Shown piece after piece: positions 22,190 to 32,858 of a stretch of DNA of 64,000 nt. The position numbers were made by a program, and so were the translations under genes. The stretch is from positions 10,069,674 to 10,133,673 of the forward strand of contig OZ024811.1 of NCBI GenBank assembly GCA_964017045.1, read 5' to 3'. Origin of the DNA: Omphiscola glabra. Lineage: Eukaryota > Mollusca > Gastropoda > Lymnaeidae. The notes under the pieces were generated by a model. That model had not been told where the DNA came from. It did no database searches and saw only the letters and a list, made by a program, of their open reading frames with translations. Within the stretch, counting starts at the first letter, position 1. Every line of letters begins with the position of its first letter.

Positions 22190-23591
22190 TGTTGAATATT
22201 AGCCCCCAATATTAAATATTGGTAATTTTATGGCCACGATATTCTTATATATATATTGTTTGGTCCCTACCGCTACGTCGATTAGTACTATTATGTCTAA
22301 AGTATGATTGTTCTTAAACTAGTGATATTACACGCTCTTACACTAACGCTACTGACTCTCTCACTCGCTTACACTGCTACTTATATGTAAACTTAATAAC
22401 ACAGGTGGTTCAGCCCACAAATAAAATATTTAATTACTAAAACTTATAAATTACTTAACATATACTTGATACATATAAATATACAGACATTAATTGTTAC
22501 AGTTTGTACTAGTGACATAAGAGACTGGATTGGTACTCTGGGTAGTCTCTGGCCTGGAATCTGTTATGGGTCCGATACACACTCCAGACTTCACAAAGCA
22601 CACTACAAGGGTCGACGGTCGTTCCGTCCCTTTCTGGGTCACTGTCGTTTACAGGTGACGGGTGATGAATGACCAGTCACGCTCCGGTGCATCCACTTGT
22701 ACACAAGACGTCGGCGTTGTCAGCTGACTGCTTGAGCTATCAGTCTAGTCCACTGTTTACTTCTGAGTAGGCTACACCGATTTCTGACTGTCCCCAACTC
22801 TACGGGGTTATCATGTACAATGAGCTATGCTATATGCTCCACTGTACTATGTTCACTTCAACTCTTCTATAATCATTTCACAGCCTCTGGCTACTAGGCT
22901 TTACTACTCGATTCTATCTACTGCTAGGCTAACAGAACCTAACTTAACTGACTTAAGTTCATTCAACCTTAACTGGTATTAACTGGCTGTAAATAAGAAT
23001 AAATACAATACATAAGCTACAAGAAGAAGTACATTCCTAATACCTTATTAGTAATGAGTATTCATAATCTAACAATACTTGACTAACTAATTAACATCCT
23101 AACATTTCTTATTAACATTATAATATATATTATTATGCAGCTAACAATTAACAATACCATATTACCAACCGAGCTATTCTTGGCTATACACACTATAGCA
23201 GCAAAAAAACAATCTCGCCAGGCTCTGCGTCTTCAATGTGAGAGAGAGCGAGTCTCAAGCAGGCTTCCAATTTATAAGCCCTTTGGCATCGAGACATAAA
23301 GGAAGTTCAATGACCTACTAACACTTTGCTTACAAGCCGGGTCAATACTCTGGCGACGTGCTGAACTGTTTTCATTGTCCTAAGTTTTGGTACCTTTCCA
23401 TTGGACTAATACTAAGCTATTCCATGGTCACTGAACCTGGAAAGTTTTAATGGTCTCTGATCCGACCCTTAGGTCACTTACCCTTAAGGCCAAACCCTAA
23501 TTGGGTTATGTTGGGAAAATCCTAGGTTTAAGAATGTTTTTGCCTGTGAGTCAGTGAGTCTCACACTGGTGAGAACCAATGGGTCTCAACA
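22190..23591 (-). repeat. 3' LTR of the gypsy element
   Basis: 1402 bp, TGTTGA to TCAACA. Every stretch compared by eye with the LTR at 29382-30783 was identical, including a 68-codon frame at the same offset (22466 and 29658); that frame is non-coding LTR sequence. LTRs are identical at insertion, so this implies a recent event. Confidence 0.95.
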
Positions 23592-23605
23592 CTCCCCCCC
23601 TCTTC
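23592..23605 (-). other. Polypurine tract
   Basis: Read on the minus strand this is GAAGAGGGGGGGAG ending exactly at the 3' LTR. A purine run here is the expected primer for plus-strand DNA synthesis by the element's RT and RNase H. Confidence 0.85.
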
Positions 23606-23916
23606 GCTTTGGGACAATACATCGTATTGTCACACATTGCCTGAACTAGAACCTTCTTACTACATGAAATGTTCCATTTTAACTTAAATAGAAAAAGATT
23701 GTAACCCAAAAACATAGCATACATACATTAATGGTGTAAGTAAGCATAACAACAATTGTAAGTACAATATTACATGGAATCAATTGTGACAAAATTGTAT
23801 AACAGTGATACAGCATTGACAAGACATAATGATAAATTATGTTAATAGTAAATAAACCTGAGAGGAATAAAAGAAACAAAATGGAAAAATGTAAGTATCA
23901 TATTCAATGATCAATT
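23606..23916 (-). other. Non-coding gap between pol and polypurine tract
   Basis: About 310 bp of AT-rich sequence after the pol stop with no conserved frame. The 66-codon minus-strand frame at 23679-23879 is hydrophobic, but too short and without glycoprotein features to be called env. Confidence 0.6.
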
Positions 23917-26900
23917 CTATTCTCCTACCCGTGAGAGAAAATCAGCTACAACATTATCTTGTCCTTTAATATAATCTATATCAAAAACAAATTCTTGTAA
24001 TGCTAATGCCCATCTACAAATACGTGGATTGGCAAAATTGGAAGTTTGTAAGTAACTAAGACTTTTATGGTCACATTGCAGTTTAAACTTAGCTCCTAAG
24101 AGGTAACGAGCTAACTTACGTACAGCCCAAACAATAGCTAAACATTCTCTTTCAATGGTGGAGTATCTGGTTTCACGATCCAGCAATTTTCTGCTTATGT
24201 ACCTGATTGGATATAATTTGCCTTCTCTCTCTTGCATTAAACAACCTCCTAAACCTTTATTACTAGCGTCCGTACTAACAATAAAAGGTAATTTTGTGTT
24301 AGGTAACATAAGAATTGGGCCCCGAGACAAAAGCGTTTGAATGGTCTTCAACGCCCTATCACACTCATCAGTCCACACTACCTTATTGGACTTACCTTTC
24401 TTTGTGAGGTCAGTGAGCGGAGCGGTTAAGGACGCGAACCCTTGAATGAATTTACTGTAGTACGATGCTAGTCCTACTACGCTTCTGACCTGTTTCTTTG
24501 TTTTGGGCTGTTGTAGCCTTAGAATTTTATCAATGTTATCGGGATCTGGTTGTAAGGAACCTTTCCCTACCCTATGTCCTAAAAATTTGATGCTGAAGAG
24601 TGCGAGCTCTAATTTAGACGGTTTTACTGTAAAACCTGCCTCTTTTAAACGCTTAAATACCTCCCTTAACTCTTTGATATGTTCCTCCCAGCTACTTGAA
24701 AAAATACAAATATCATCAAAGTACGTGATGACCTGATCTAATCCTTTAAACAATTTCCTAACTAATTTGTTAAATGTAAGAGGAGCTGTCGCCAGACCAA
24801 ATGGCATGTACTTAAACTGATACAACCCTGAGGGAACCCTGAAAGTAGTTAATTCTCGACTCTTTTTGTCTAATGGAATTTGCCAATACCCTCTAGTTAA
24901 ATCTAATTTTGTAAAATATTTACCCTGATGTAATTTGGACATTAATTCCTCCTGATCTGGGATAACCTCTGCTATGAATTTAGTGACTGCATTAAGTTTT
25001 CTATAATCAACACAAGTTCTGATAGTACCATCCTTCTTCTTAACTAATACTACAGGTGCAGCGTAAGGTGAATTTGATTCTTCTATTATGTCTAATTTTA
25101 ACATTAACTCTATTTCTTTAGCTAATACATCCTGAAGATTATATGGGATGGCGTAAGGCCTTAGCGTAATAGGTTTATCTGAGGTTAATTCTATAGTATG
25201 ATAACCTATATTGGTTTTACCCGGGCTATCTGATATGACTGACTCAAACTCTTTCAATAAATCTTTGAGTTGTCCCGTTTGACTATCTGTTAATTCGGGA
25301 TTAAAACAAATATTGCTATCTTTATCTGTGCTGGAATCTAAAGTGGGCACACTGCCTAAGTCCAAGTCTGGACTATCATCATCATGATCATCTGTCTCAT
25401 TAATTACTGACGCTAAAGATCCGCTCAAGATATGGTTTTGAGTGTCAGGTGCTTGTGTACTAGGTAAGTCTAAACTTTCCCTATTATGAAATTTACAAAC
25501 CCTATTTACGTGGTAAGTTTTAACTGAATTACCCCGTCTAACTCTAACATTAAATTTGGAAAGTTTTTTCTCCACAATGAATGGACCTTCCCATTGTAAC
25601 ATCAGCTTATTACCCTTTTTTGGTTTTAGAATTAATATATGGTCACCTTCTTTAATGTCTTTCTCCTTTGCATTCCTATCATAATACTTTTTTGCACTAG
25701 CTTTCTTAATTTGTGAATGTGTCAACGCTGTCTCGGTAGCTACATGGAGTCTGTTTTTAAGATCTAACAAATACTCAAAAACTGGTTTCTGATCATCGTC
25801 AACTATTTTATCCGTGAACAGCTGTTTCAATATGGCCATCGGGCCACGTACCTTCCTACCAAACACAAGTTCATATGGAGATATACCGGTGGTCTCATTA
25901 GGAATTTCCCTATATGCAAAAAGTGCAGCTGATATAAATCTGTCCCAATTCTGTGGTTCGTTTTCTGCTAATTTCCTTAACATAGTTTTGATAGTGCCAT
26001 TGAATCTTTCAACCATGCCGTTTGACTGGGGGTGATATATTGATGATTTAGTCGGGTGAATATTGAAGAACCGACATACCTGGTGATACATTTCTGAACG
26101 GAATTGAGGACCGTTATCTGAGAGTATAGTGTGTGGAAAGCCTACTCTACAAAAAATTGCAAACAGTCCTTCTTGTATATCCTCTGTCGTTATGTTTTTC
26201 AAAGCTATAGCCTCCGGCCAACGAGTGGCGGTGTCGACTAATGTCAAGATGTATCTATTTTTCCTATCTGTCAACTGTAGTGGACCTATGATGTCTATGG
26301 CTACTTTAGTGAAAGGAGTACCGACAATATCCATGGTTCCTAACTCTATCTTCCTAACTGTCCCTGCTGGGCGAGCTTTCTGGCATGTAGGACAAGACTT
26401 AACATAAGTTTTAATATCTTTGTCTACATGTGGCCAAAAAAATTCTGAATAGACCCTATCTCTAGTTCTACGAATGGACATGTGTCCGGCTAATGGAGTG
26501 GAATGTGCGGCTTCTAATACTAAATTTCTTTTACTTTTAGGGACTACTAGTTTACAATCTATTTTATTCTGGTCTGAATGATATTGAAAAATCCTATACA
26601 AGAGTCCCCCTTTTTCCTGGAAAGTTGTCGAACCTGTCTTTGTTAGATCTATTGTACCTAATTTAGCTTTGTCCCATAGGTGTTGTAAATCGGGGTCAGC
26701 TAACTGGTCCTGGCGGAAAGTGTTGTGGTCTACGTCAACACTAAAACGTGGAGGGGTCAGCTGCTGTGTTTGTTTACCTTGTCTAGCGGCTGCACGGGTC
26801 ACCGCGTTTGCAGCCAACGAGGTTTGGCTATCTTGACCTACATTCCCTATAATCACGTCCGCTACGGGGTCATCAAACAACGCAGCTAAAAATGTGCCCG

Positions 26901-27243
26901 TTAAGTATGGTGTATCTAATATGACGTAACCCGTCGGAAAGCGTCGTATAGTGCCATCTATCAATTTCAAAGCAATTTTTTCATTTGACCATTTATTTCT
27001 AGGAATTAACGATTTCCTACATCCAATTACACTACACCCTGTATCCCTAAGCACTGTTACTTTATTCCCCATTAAAAATCCCTCGTCAAATGTTAATTTC
27101 CCTAGCGATTTACTACGTATTTGTTTGTGCCCTTCAAAACTGTTAAATGTCTCTACTCTACAAGGTATGGGAATGTCCGAGTTGTCTAAATTGATTTTAC
27201 ACGCGTTACAGTGTTGACCGCATTCATTGTTGATATTGTGTAG
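23917..27243 (-). CDS. pol: Gypsy pol: protease, integrase, RT, RNase H (readthrough product)
   Basis: The frame is open from the codon after the gag stop (27243) to 23917, 1108 codons; the first Met is at 27072, after 57 codons. Domains by residue from that Met: aspartic protease with RDTGCS near 10; integrase HHCC finger (HSTPLAGH near 190, CPTC near 226); integrase core with AIDIIGP near 252, LSDNGPQF near 317 and VERFNG near 351; a C-terminal module ending near 550; then reverse transcriptase with LDLTRGYWQIPL near 700 and YFDD near 780; then RNase H with STDAS near 935 and a DNVVADFLSR end. All expected catalytic residues are visible and there is no internal stop. Integrase precedes RT, the reverse of canonical gypsy order. 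A cysteine cluster (CGQHCNAC) lies just after the gag stop. Expression probably needs readthrough of the gag TGA. Confidence 0.93.
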   Translation of the reverse strand, partial: LHNINNECGQHCNACKINLDNSDIPIPCRVETFNSFEGHKQIRSKSLGKLTFDEGFLMGNKVTVLRDTGCSVIGCRKSLIPRNKWSNEKIALKLIDGTIRRFPTGYVILDTPYLTGTFLAALFDDPVADVIIGNVGQDSQTSLAANAVTRAAARQGKQTQQLTPPRFSVDVDHNTFRQDQLADPDLQHLWDKAKLGTIDLTKTGSTTFQEKGGLLYRIFQYHSDQNKIDCKLVVPKSKRNLVLEAAHSTPLAGHMSIRRTRDRVYSEFFWPHVDKDIKTYVKSCPTCQKARPAGTVRKIELGTMDIVGTPFTKVAIDIIGPLQLTDRKNRYILTLVDTATRWPEAIALKNITTEDIQEGLFAIFCRVGFPHTILSDNGPQFRSEMYHQVCRFFNIHPTKSSIYHPQSNGMVERFNGTIKTMLRKLAENEPQNWDRFISAALFAYREIPNETTGISPYELVFGRKVRGPMAILKQLFTDKIVDDDQKPVFEYLLDLKNRLHVATETALTHSQIKKASAKKYYDRNAKEKDIKEGDHILILKPKKGNKLMLQWEGPFIVEKKLSKFNVRVRRGNSVKTYHVNRVCKFHNRESLDLPSTQAPDTQNHILSGSLASVINETDDHDDDSPDLDLGSVPTLDSSTDKDSNICFNPELTDSQTGQLKDLLKEFESVISDSPGKTNIGYHTIELTSDKPITLRPYAIPYNLQDVLAKEIELMLKLDIIEESNSPYAAPVVLVKKKDGTIRTCVDYRKLNAVTKFIAEVIPDQEELMSKLHQGKYFTKLDLTRGYWQIPLDKKSRELTTFRVPSGLYQFKYMPFGLATAPLTFNKLVRKLFKGLDQVITYFDDICIFSSSWEEHIKELREVFKRLKEAGFTVKPSKLELALFSIKFLGHRVGKGSLQPDPDNIDKILRLQQPKTKKQVRSVVGLASYYSKFIQGFASLTAPLTDLTKKGKSNKVVWTDECDRALKTIQTLLSRGPILMLPNTKLPFIVSTDASNKGLGGCLMQEREGKLYPIRYISRKLLDRETRYSTIERECLAIVWAVRKLARYLLGAKFKLQCDHKSLSYLQTSNFANPRICRWALALQEFVFDIDYIKGQDNVVADFLSRVGE

Positions 27244-28494
27244 TCAGAACTGTCGCATTTGTCTTTGCCTATCCCTACTTTGTCTATTTTGACCAAATCT
27301 GTCATATTGTGTATTTGTGACTGTCTTGTTGGATTGCCCATATTTATTAATTCCGGGGTTACGGAAAGGTCGATTGCTTGAGGCATGAGTTGGCCTAAAC
27401 TGTAGTGATTTTGTCTGAAACGAAGGACAGGTATTGGCTAGATGTCCAGGTCTGTTGCAGGCATAACATGTGACGTCATCGAAACGTCTTGTCACTGACC
27501 TAGTTCGGTGTCCACTATAGGGCTGTGGGAAATTTGCGGCAGCAGCATCAACTATGGGACATGTTTTATTAGTAAACTGCTTAGCGACCCTACTGTCATT
27601 TATAGATTTAAGCATATCTATGTGGGTTAGAATTTCTGAGCAGTTTTTCGGTTCTTTTAGTAAGATCGTTTTTAAAGAGTTGGAGTTGACATTTAATAAT
27701 AATTTGTTTAGACAAATGAGGTCTTTAAGCCCTTCAAATGTTTTAGGTGTGTCAGTTGTCTCTAACCAGTTGTCTAATGTACGTACCAGATTGGAGTGAA
27801 AGGATCGAAAATCATCCTGTAGTGGGAATAGTGTGTTCCATTTTATTCTATAAGTTTCGTTATTGTACCCTGCCTGTCGTAACAGTAATGTCTTAATCAG
27901 GTCATAATCAGTCCTTTTGCTTAATATGTCCTGAGTAGTCATAAATTGTCTAAGTTTAGGGGATAACTTTGTATGAAGATGGTCTATCCACTGAGGTTTC
28001 GGTATGCTACAACGCTCGGCGGTTATTTCAAATGACAACAGATAACTGTCTAGATCTTCAGTGTCATGGTAGTTAGGTAAGTTTCGATCTAGTCTGTCTC
28101 TAAAATTTGTCCTATGAGTATCTGTGTCTGTTCTATTGTCATTCTTAACGTTAATCTGAGTTTGTGCCAACGCGAGTTGGTACTGTCGTTCTCTTTCATT
28201 TTCCTCCAATTCTAGCTTTCTCATTTCTATAGTTCCAAGGCGTGATTTTTCTTCTAATTCTAGCTTTTTCATCTCTAATTCTCGTTTTTCTCTTTCTATT
28301 GTCTCAAGACGTAATTTTTCTTCTTTTTCTTCCTTACGTACTCTGTCTTCCCTTTTGTCTTCCCTTTCCTTTTCTACAGTTTCTTTAGCTAGTTGTTCTT
28401 GTTTTGCTTTTTGATCTCTTACGTAATACCCTACATCTTTACCCGTTAGCCCCATTTCGGTGGCTTCATCCTTAAGTTCTTGGATCGACTTCAT
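27244..28494 (-). CDS. gag: Gypsy gag with zinc knuckle
   Basis: 416 codons from MKSIQELKDEA at 28494 to TGA at 27244-27246. Residues about 25-110 are rich in E, K and R with heptad-like spacing, a likely coiled coil. Residues about 130-320 match the size and helical look of a retrotransposon capsid. CYACNRPGHLANTC near residue 350 is a CX2CX4HX4C zinc knuckle, which binds the element's RNA. The C-terminus is rich in Arg, Gln and Asn, typical of nucleocapsid. The stop is TGA followed by CTAC and is in the same frame as pol, so a minority of ribosomes may make gag-pol. The start is the first Met after a long leader. Confidence 0.9.
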   Translation of the reverse strand: MKSIQELKDEATEMGLTGKDVGYYVRDQKAKQEQLAKETVEKEREDKREDRVRKEEKEEKLRLETIEREKRELEMKKLELEEKSRLGTIEMRKLELEENERERQYQLALAQTQINVKNDNRTDTDTHRTNFRDRLDRNLPNYHDTEDLDSYLLSFEITAERCSIPKPQWIDHLHTKLSPKLRQFMTTQDILSKRTDYDLIKTLLLRQAGYNNETYRIKWNTLFPLQDDFRSFHSNLVRTLDNWLETTDTPKTFEGLKDLICLNKLLLNVNSNSLKTILLKEPKNCSEILTHIDMLKSINDSRVAKQFTNKTCPIVDAAAANFPQPYSGHRTRSVTRRFDDVTCYACNRPGHLANTCPSFQTKSLQFRPTHASSNRPFRNPGINKYGQSNKTVTNTQYDRFGQNRQSRDRQRQMRQF

Positions 28495-29368
28495 TGTCGT
28501 TCTAACGGTATGTTAAACTAAAGGACTATAGAAGATTAAAATAAGACTATGGACAACAGTTGCATACAATACAACTGTGAACGTAAGACTTGACAGAACA
28601 ATAACAATGTCCCCTAACGATACCCTACAAACAAGATAAGACAAGACAAGGCTGAAAAAAATATTTTGTTGTCCAGAACACAAAGAAAAAGAGAGGATAG
28701 TAGACACCACGTAACTTAAGACCCCTTTAAAGACAACAGACAGCACAGCTAAAAATGATGAAGAAATATATAGAGTAAAATCCCCAGCGAACTTTATCGC
28801 TCTTACGGGTATACGAATTTTATCTATATATATCTAAAGTACCCTAATAGAAATAGGAACATTAAAAGTAACCTTTCAAATACAGGAAAAGACACTTAAA
28901 ATGCTACACACGGTGAACAAAAAACAGAAAACGAATACTGAATTAACCCAACTGGTGTGGTGGACTGTGAGGCGACAAAGGTGAAAAACACAAATCAAAC
29001 CTTCTGTCCAAATGAACCCACTGTCCAATGCTCCCAACGATACAATGCGAGGAGACAAGTATCTCTTTCATCCAGCCATTATAGCACCAGCGTCAAACTG
29101 CAGTGGACCGTGACCAGCTCCGGTTTGTAACCCACAGAAATATGTGGAAAGGAAGTTACAAAATTTAATGACAACTATTTTAAGACAATTGTAACAAAAA
29201 TCTCTCGTTCAATAACAACACTTGCACAAGTATTGAAATAGTAGAAATGAACACAAATAAATGAACAATAAACTAACTTAAGTGCTAACTTACATAAAAT
29301 TGAACTTAAATTAAAATTGACTCTAGAGCTAAAGCTACTGCTAAATGTACTAATCTACGTTAGTTTTA
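28495..29368 (-). other. Gypsy 5' leader
   Basis: About 870 bp between the primer-binding site and gag. Minus-strand frames of 77 and 60 codons (28513-28746, 28876-29058) lack recognisable motifs. This region would be expected to carry packaging and dimerisation signals of the element RNA, but none can be identified by eye. Confidence 0.6.
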
Positions 29369-29380
29369 GACGAGCCCCCA
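29369..29380 (-). other. Primer-binding site, tRNA-Pro type
   Basis: On the minus strand, two bases after the 5' LTR, the sequence is TGGGGGCTCGTC. These 12 bases equal the start of the well-known primer-binding site complementary to the 3' end of tRNA-Pro. Complementarity appears to stop after 12 bases (TAAAACT follows). Confidence 0.75.
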
Positions 29381-29381
29381 A

Positions 29382-30783
29382 TGTTGAATATTAGCCCCCA
29401 ATATTAAATATTGGTAATTTTATGGCCACGATATTCTTATATATATATTGTTTGGTCCCTACCGCTACGTCGATTAGTACTATTATGTCTAAAGTATGAT
29501 TGTTCTTAAACTAGTGATATTACACGCTCTTACACTAACGCTACTGACTCTCTCACTCGCTTACACTGCTACTTATATGTAAACTTAATAACACAGGTGG
29601 TTCAGCCCACAAATAAAATATTTAATTACTAAAACTTATAAATTACTTAACATATACTTGATACATATAAATATACAGACATTAATTGTTACAGTTTGTA
29701 CTAGTGACATAAGAGACTGGATTGGTACTCTGGGTAGTCTCTGGCCTGGAATCTGTTATGGGTCCGATACACACTCCAGACTTCACAAAGCACACTACAA
29801 GGGTCGACGGTCGTTCCGTCCCTTTCTGGGTCACTGTCGTTTACAGGTGACGGGTGATGAATGACCAGTCACGCTCCGGTGCATCCACTTGTACACAAGA
29901 CGTCGGCGTTGTCAGCTGACTGCTTGAGCTATCAGTCTAGTCCACTGTTTACTTCTGAGTAGGCTACACCGATTTCTGACTGTCCCCAACTCTACGGGGT
30001 TATCATGTACAATGAGCTATGCTATATGCTCCACTGTACTATGTTCACTTCAACTCTTCTATAATCATTTCACAGCCTCTGGCTACTAGGCTTTACTACT
30101 CGATTCTATCTACTGCTAGGCTAACAGAACCTAACTTAACTGACTTAAGTTCATTCAACCTTAACTGGTATTAACTGGCTGTAAATAAGAATAAATACAA
30201 TACATAAGCTACAAGAAGAAGTACATTCCTAATACCTTATTAGTAATGAGTATTCATAATCTAACAATACTTGACTAACTAATTAACATCCTAACATTTC
30301 TTATTAACATTATAATATATATTATTATGCAGCTAACAATTAACAATACCATATTACCAACCGAGCTATTCTTGGCTATACACACTATAGCAGCAAAAAA
30401 ACAATCTCGCCAGGCTCTGCGTCTTCAATGTGAGAGAGAGCGAGTCTCAAGCAGGCTTCCAATTTATAAGCCCTTTGGCATCGAGACATAAAGGAAGTTC
30501 AATGACCTACTAACACTTTGCTTACAAGCCGGGTCAATACTCTGGCGACGTGCTGAACTGTTTTCATTGTCCTAAGTTTTGGTACCTTTCCATTGGACTA
30601 ATACTAAGCTATTCCATGGTCACTGAACCTGGAAAGTTTTAATGGTCTCTGATCCGACCCTTAGGTCACTTACCCTTAAGGCCAAACCCTAATTGGGTTA
30701 TGTTGGGAAAATCCTAGGTTTAAGAATGTTTTTGCCTGTGAGTCAGTGAGTCTCACACTGGTGAGAACCAATGGGTCTCAACA
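29382..30783 (-). repeat. 5' LTR of the gypsy element
   Basis: 1402 bp with the same TGTTGA and TCAACA ends and the same length as the other LTR. On the minus strand it precedes the primer-binding site and so contains the promoter of the element. TATA-like sequence (TATATATATT) occurs near 29436-29450, but the transcription start cannot be fixed. Confidence 0.95.
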
Positions 30784-31726
30784 CCCCCCCCTTTTTTAAA
30801 AAATCCCCTGTGTCCACTACTGTCCTTTACAAACCCTTTAAGAAATTCACCTCCCTTGGATATCAATATCAAATTACTGCACCTGTGTCAGGAACATTTC
30901 ACTAAAACAGTGGTTCTTATCCAGCGGTAAAAGTACCTCCCCAGCCTTGAGGTAAGGAAGACCAGAAAAGTGTATTCAGTAGCGTAGCTAAGGGACTGCG
31001 GACCACACGGGGGTGACACCATCTCAGGGGATGACATCAAATTGAAAAATTGCATATTTACAGAGCACAGACTGCTCGGTCTAACCGAAATCCACAAAAG
31101 GATTAAAGATGACACATATATTTTCCATTTATGTAACCAATCTAAATGCGTTTTTGTTAAAATTTCAAAAGTGATGCATCGGCAATTAAGTTACCTTATT
31201 ATTAGGTCAGAAACACATTGTTTTGACCATTTTTCAACGCCAAAATGAAGTGTTGTGTAACTTTTGTATGTGACAGGAAGCTATAATTATCTAAATTCTG
31301 AGAAGTAAAACTATCCTTTGATAACATTATAATTATAATAACAATATTAACAATGAGCGATTCTAAGTACATGTCACAGTTCTTAAATTCATTTACCTCT
31401 TGACCTTCAATACTTTGGATTAAGTTAAACAAGAAGAATTACTTTGTAATTGCTGCCATTGTTAATTGTTGCTGCTTTTTAAAAAAAATACTTTGCATGC
31501 ATTTTGATTAAGCAGCAGTAAATATCTTTCTTGTGAATTTTGTTGGCATTGCTTTTATTGGTAATTGTTTCCCTTGCTTTTAAAGTTAATGAAAGAAATA
31601 AAACTACGATAACTAAATTGTTAAATTATTTTTAATTTTATTACAATATAATTTATAAGTGTTTGGGGGGGGGGGGGGGTGTTTAAAACGGATTGGGCCT
31701 GCAGCACTGCAAAAAGTGTTTAGAAT

Positions 31727-31945
31727 CCCTGCCCTAGTGCATGTACTAAGATACCACCCCCTGGGTCCCTGCCCTAGAGCATGTACTAAGATACCACCCC
31801 CTGGGTCCCTGCCCTAGAGCATTTACTAAGATACCACCCCCTGGGTCCCTGCCCTAGAGCATTTACTAAGATACCACCCCCTGGGTCCCTGCCCTAGACC
31901 ATGTGCTAAGATACCACCCCCTGGGTCCCTTCCCTAGAGCATTTA
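31727..31945 (+). repeat. 40-bp minisatellite, about 5.5 units
   Basis: Tandem 40-bp units read CCCTGCCCTAGAGCATGTAC then TAAGATACCACCCCCTGGGT. Units start at 31727, 31767, 31807, 31847, 31887 and partially 31927. The 95-codon frame running through the end is incidental. It lies inside the second GGGGCC element. Confidence 0.9.
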
Positions 31946-32390
31946 CCACTATCCACCCACCCACCCCCAAGGTCAACCGTTGTTATCTTTCCATCCCACT
32001 TCCTGTAATCACCTGGTCAAATTCTATGACTCCTGTGTCCACATTTAGCCATAAATTCTCACAACTGACATTGCAAGTACACCCCCAATCCCCTCCTCCT
32101 TGGTGTCTTGTAACTAGATCTGATGCCATTTTTAGGACCTCACATGCCTGTACTGATTCTCTCAGTGATAGTAGTTTAAATATAAAATAATGATGATTGT
32201 TGTATAAAAGAATATGTTAAAAATGTCTGTAATTTAGGGTTATTAGTGCAATTCTTTTCTGCAATATTCTAATTTTCATGTGATGTCACATTGCTTGAGG
32301 GTTCCCCCCCCCCCCCCCCCCCCCGGTCACAAAAATCTGAGACACCCCCCCCCCCCTATACGCGTGACGGTCATTTATGGATGGCCCCTA

Positions 32391-32437
32391 AGATACTGTA
32401 TTGTACAATTTTAGGAGTTAAAGGGTAAACAGGTCTG
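32391..32437 (+). repeat. CAGACCTG MITE fragment
   Basis: TTGTACAATTTTAGGAG followed by GGGTAAACAGGTCTG matches the right end of the CAGACCTG-ended MITE family seen at 19187-19343 and 63131-63285. The left end is missing. It begins just three bases after the right end of the GGGGCC element. Confidence 0.6.
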
Positions 32438-32549
32438 ACAATAATTGTTTAACATATTTTAACCAAAAAAAACTCCGACAGCGTTGATAAAAAGTGACAC
32501 AAAATCTACAACAAAAGTCCTGTTAATGATCATGTGGAATTAAAACCAT

Positions 32550-32858
32550 TTGGCTACAGCTATGCTAGCTGTGTGCAGAATTTTTTCTATTGTGAAGAAA
32601 AATTACAATGAAACAAGGGCAAGCATGAAAGTTGATACTCTTTCTAACTTGCTTGTAACTAAAGTCAGTTGCATTGCTAACCTTCAGTTGCCCAAAGAGC
32701 TTTTAGACAAGTGTAAAAAAGCCACTAGGGAGATGCTGGAAAACGGAACTCTTAGCAGCATGTGTGAATATGTAAATAAAATGGATATTGTTCTGTATGT
32801 AGAAATTTCCAGTAATGTATTTCTCATGTTCTATGGAGTTCAAAGACAACGGAGGTAA
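32550..32858 (+). pseudogene. Possible hAT transposase C-terminal remnant
   Basis: A 102-codon frame contains FSIVKKNYNETRASM, KVDTLSNLLVTK and LDKCKKATREML. This pattern (ERxFS-like motif, then R-S-M, then TLxxLLVTK) resembles the C-terminal dimerisation region of hAT transposases. There is no partner N-terminal region nearby and no terminal repeats, so this is most likely a decayed fragment. Recognition is from memory and moderate. Confidence 0.35.

Larger units (their letters stand above)
22190..30783 (-). mobile_element. Ty3/gypsy LTR retrotransposon, Gmr1-like domain order
   Basis: An 8594-bp element on the minus strand with two 1402-bp LTRs, a primer-binding site, gag, pol and a polypurine tract. 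Both LTRs start TGTTGA and end TCAACA. It lies in a C run, with CCCCC on each side (22185-22189 and 30784-30788), so the exact 5-bp duplication is consistent but not provable. Gag and pol are open apart from the single stop between them. There is no env-like frame between the pol end (23917) and the LTR. The pol order PR-IN-RT-RH is unusual for gypsy. Confidence 0.95.
22075..32388. mobile_element. Second GGGGCC-ended element, split by the gypsy insertion
   Basis: The left end GGGGCCATCATAAATGACATC at 22075 and the right end GGTCATTTATGGATGGCCCC at 32388 match the ends of the element at 7950-14399. The right 430 bp (about 31960-32388) also aligns to that element's right part. Without the retrotransposon about 1.7 kb remains, with no transposase, so this is a non-autonomous copy. 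Flanking trinucleotides TAT and TAA do not match well; the pairing of the two ends into one element is therefore inference. Confidence 0.5.

Noticed and set aside
22466..22672. 68-codon frame, repeated at 29658-29864
   Set aside because: Lies inside both LTRs at the same offset; identical because the LTRs are identical, with no protein features.
23679..23879. Hydrophobic frame between pol and the 3' LTR as a possible env
   Set aside because: Only 66 codons, no signal peptide, cysteine pattern or cleavage motif; too short for an envelope protein.
30906..31729. Possible hAT element with CAGTGGTTCTTATCC at one end
   Set aside because: The only candidate partner end (near 31729) pairs poorly and flanking octamers do not match.
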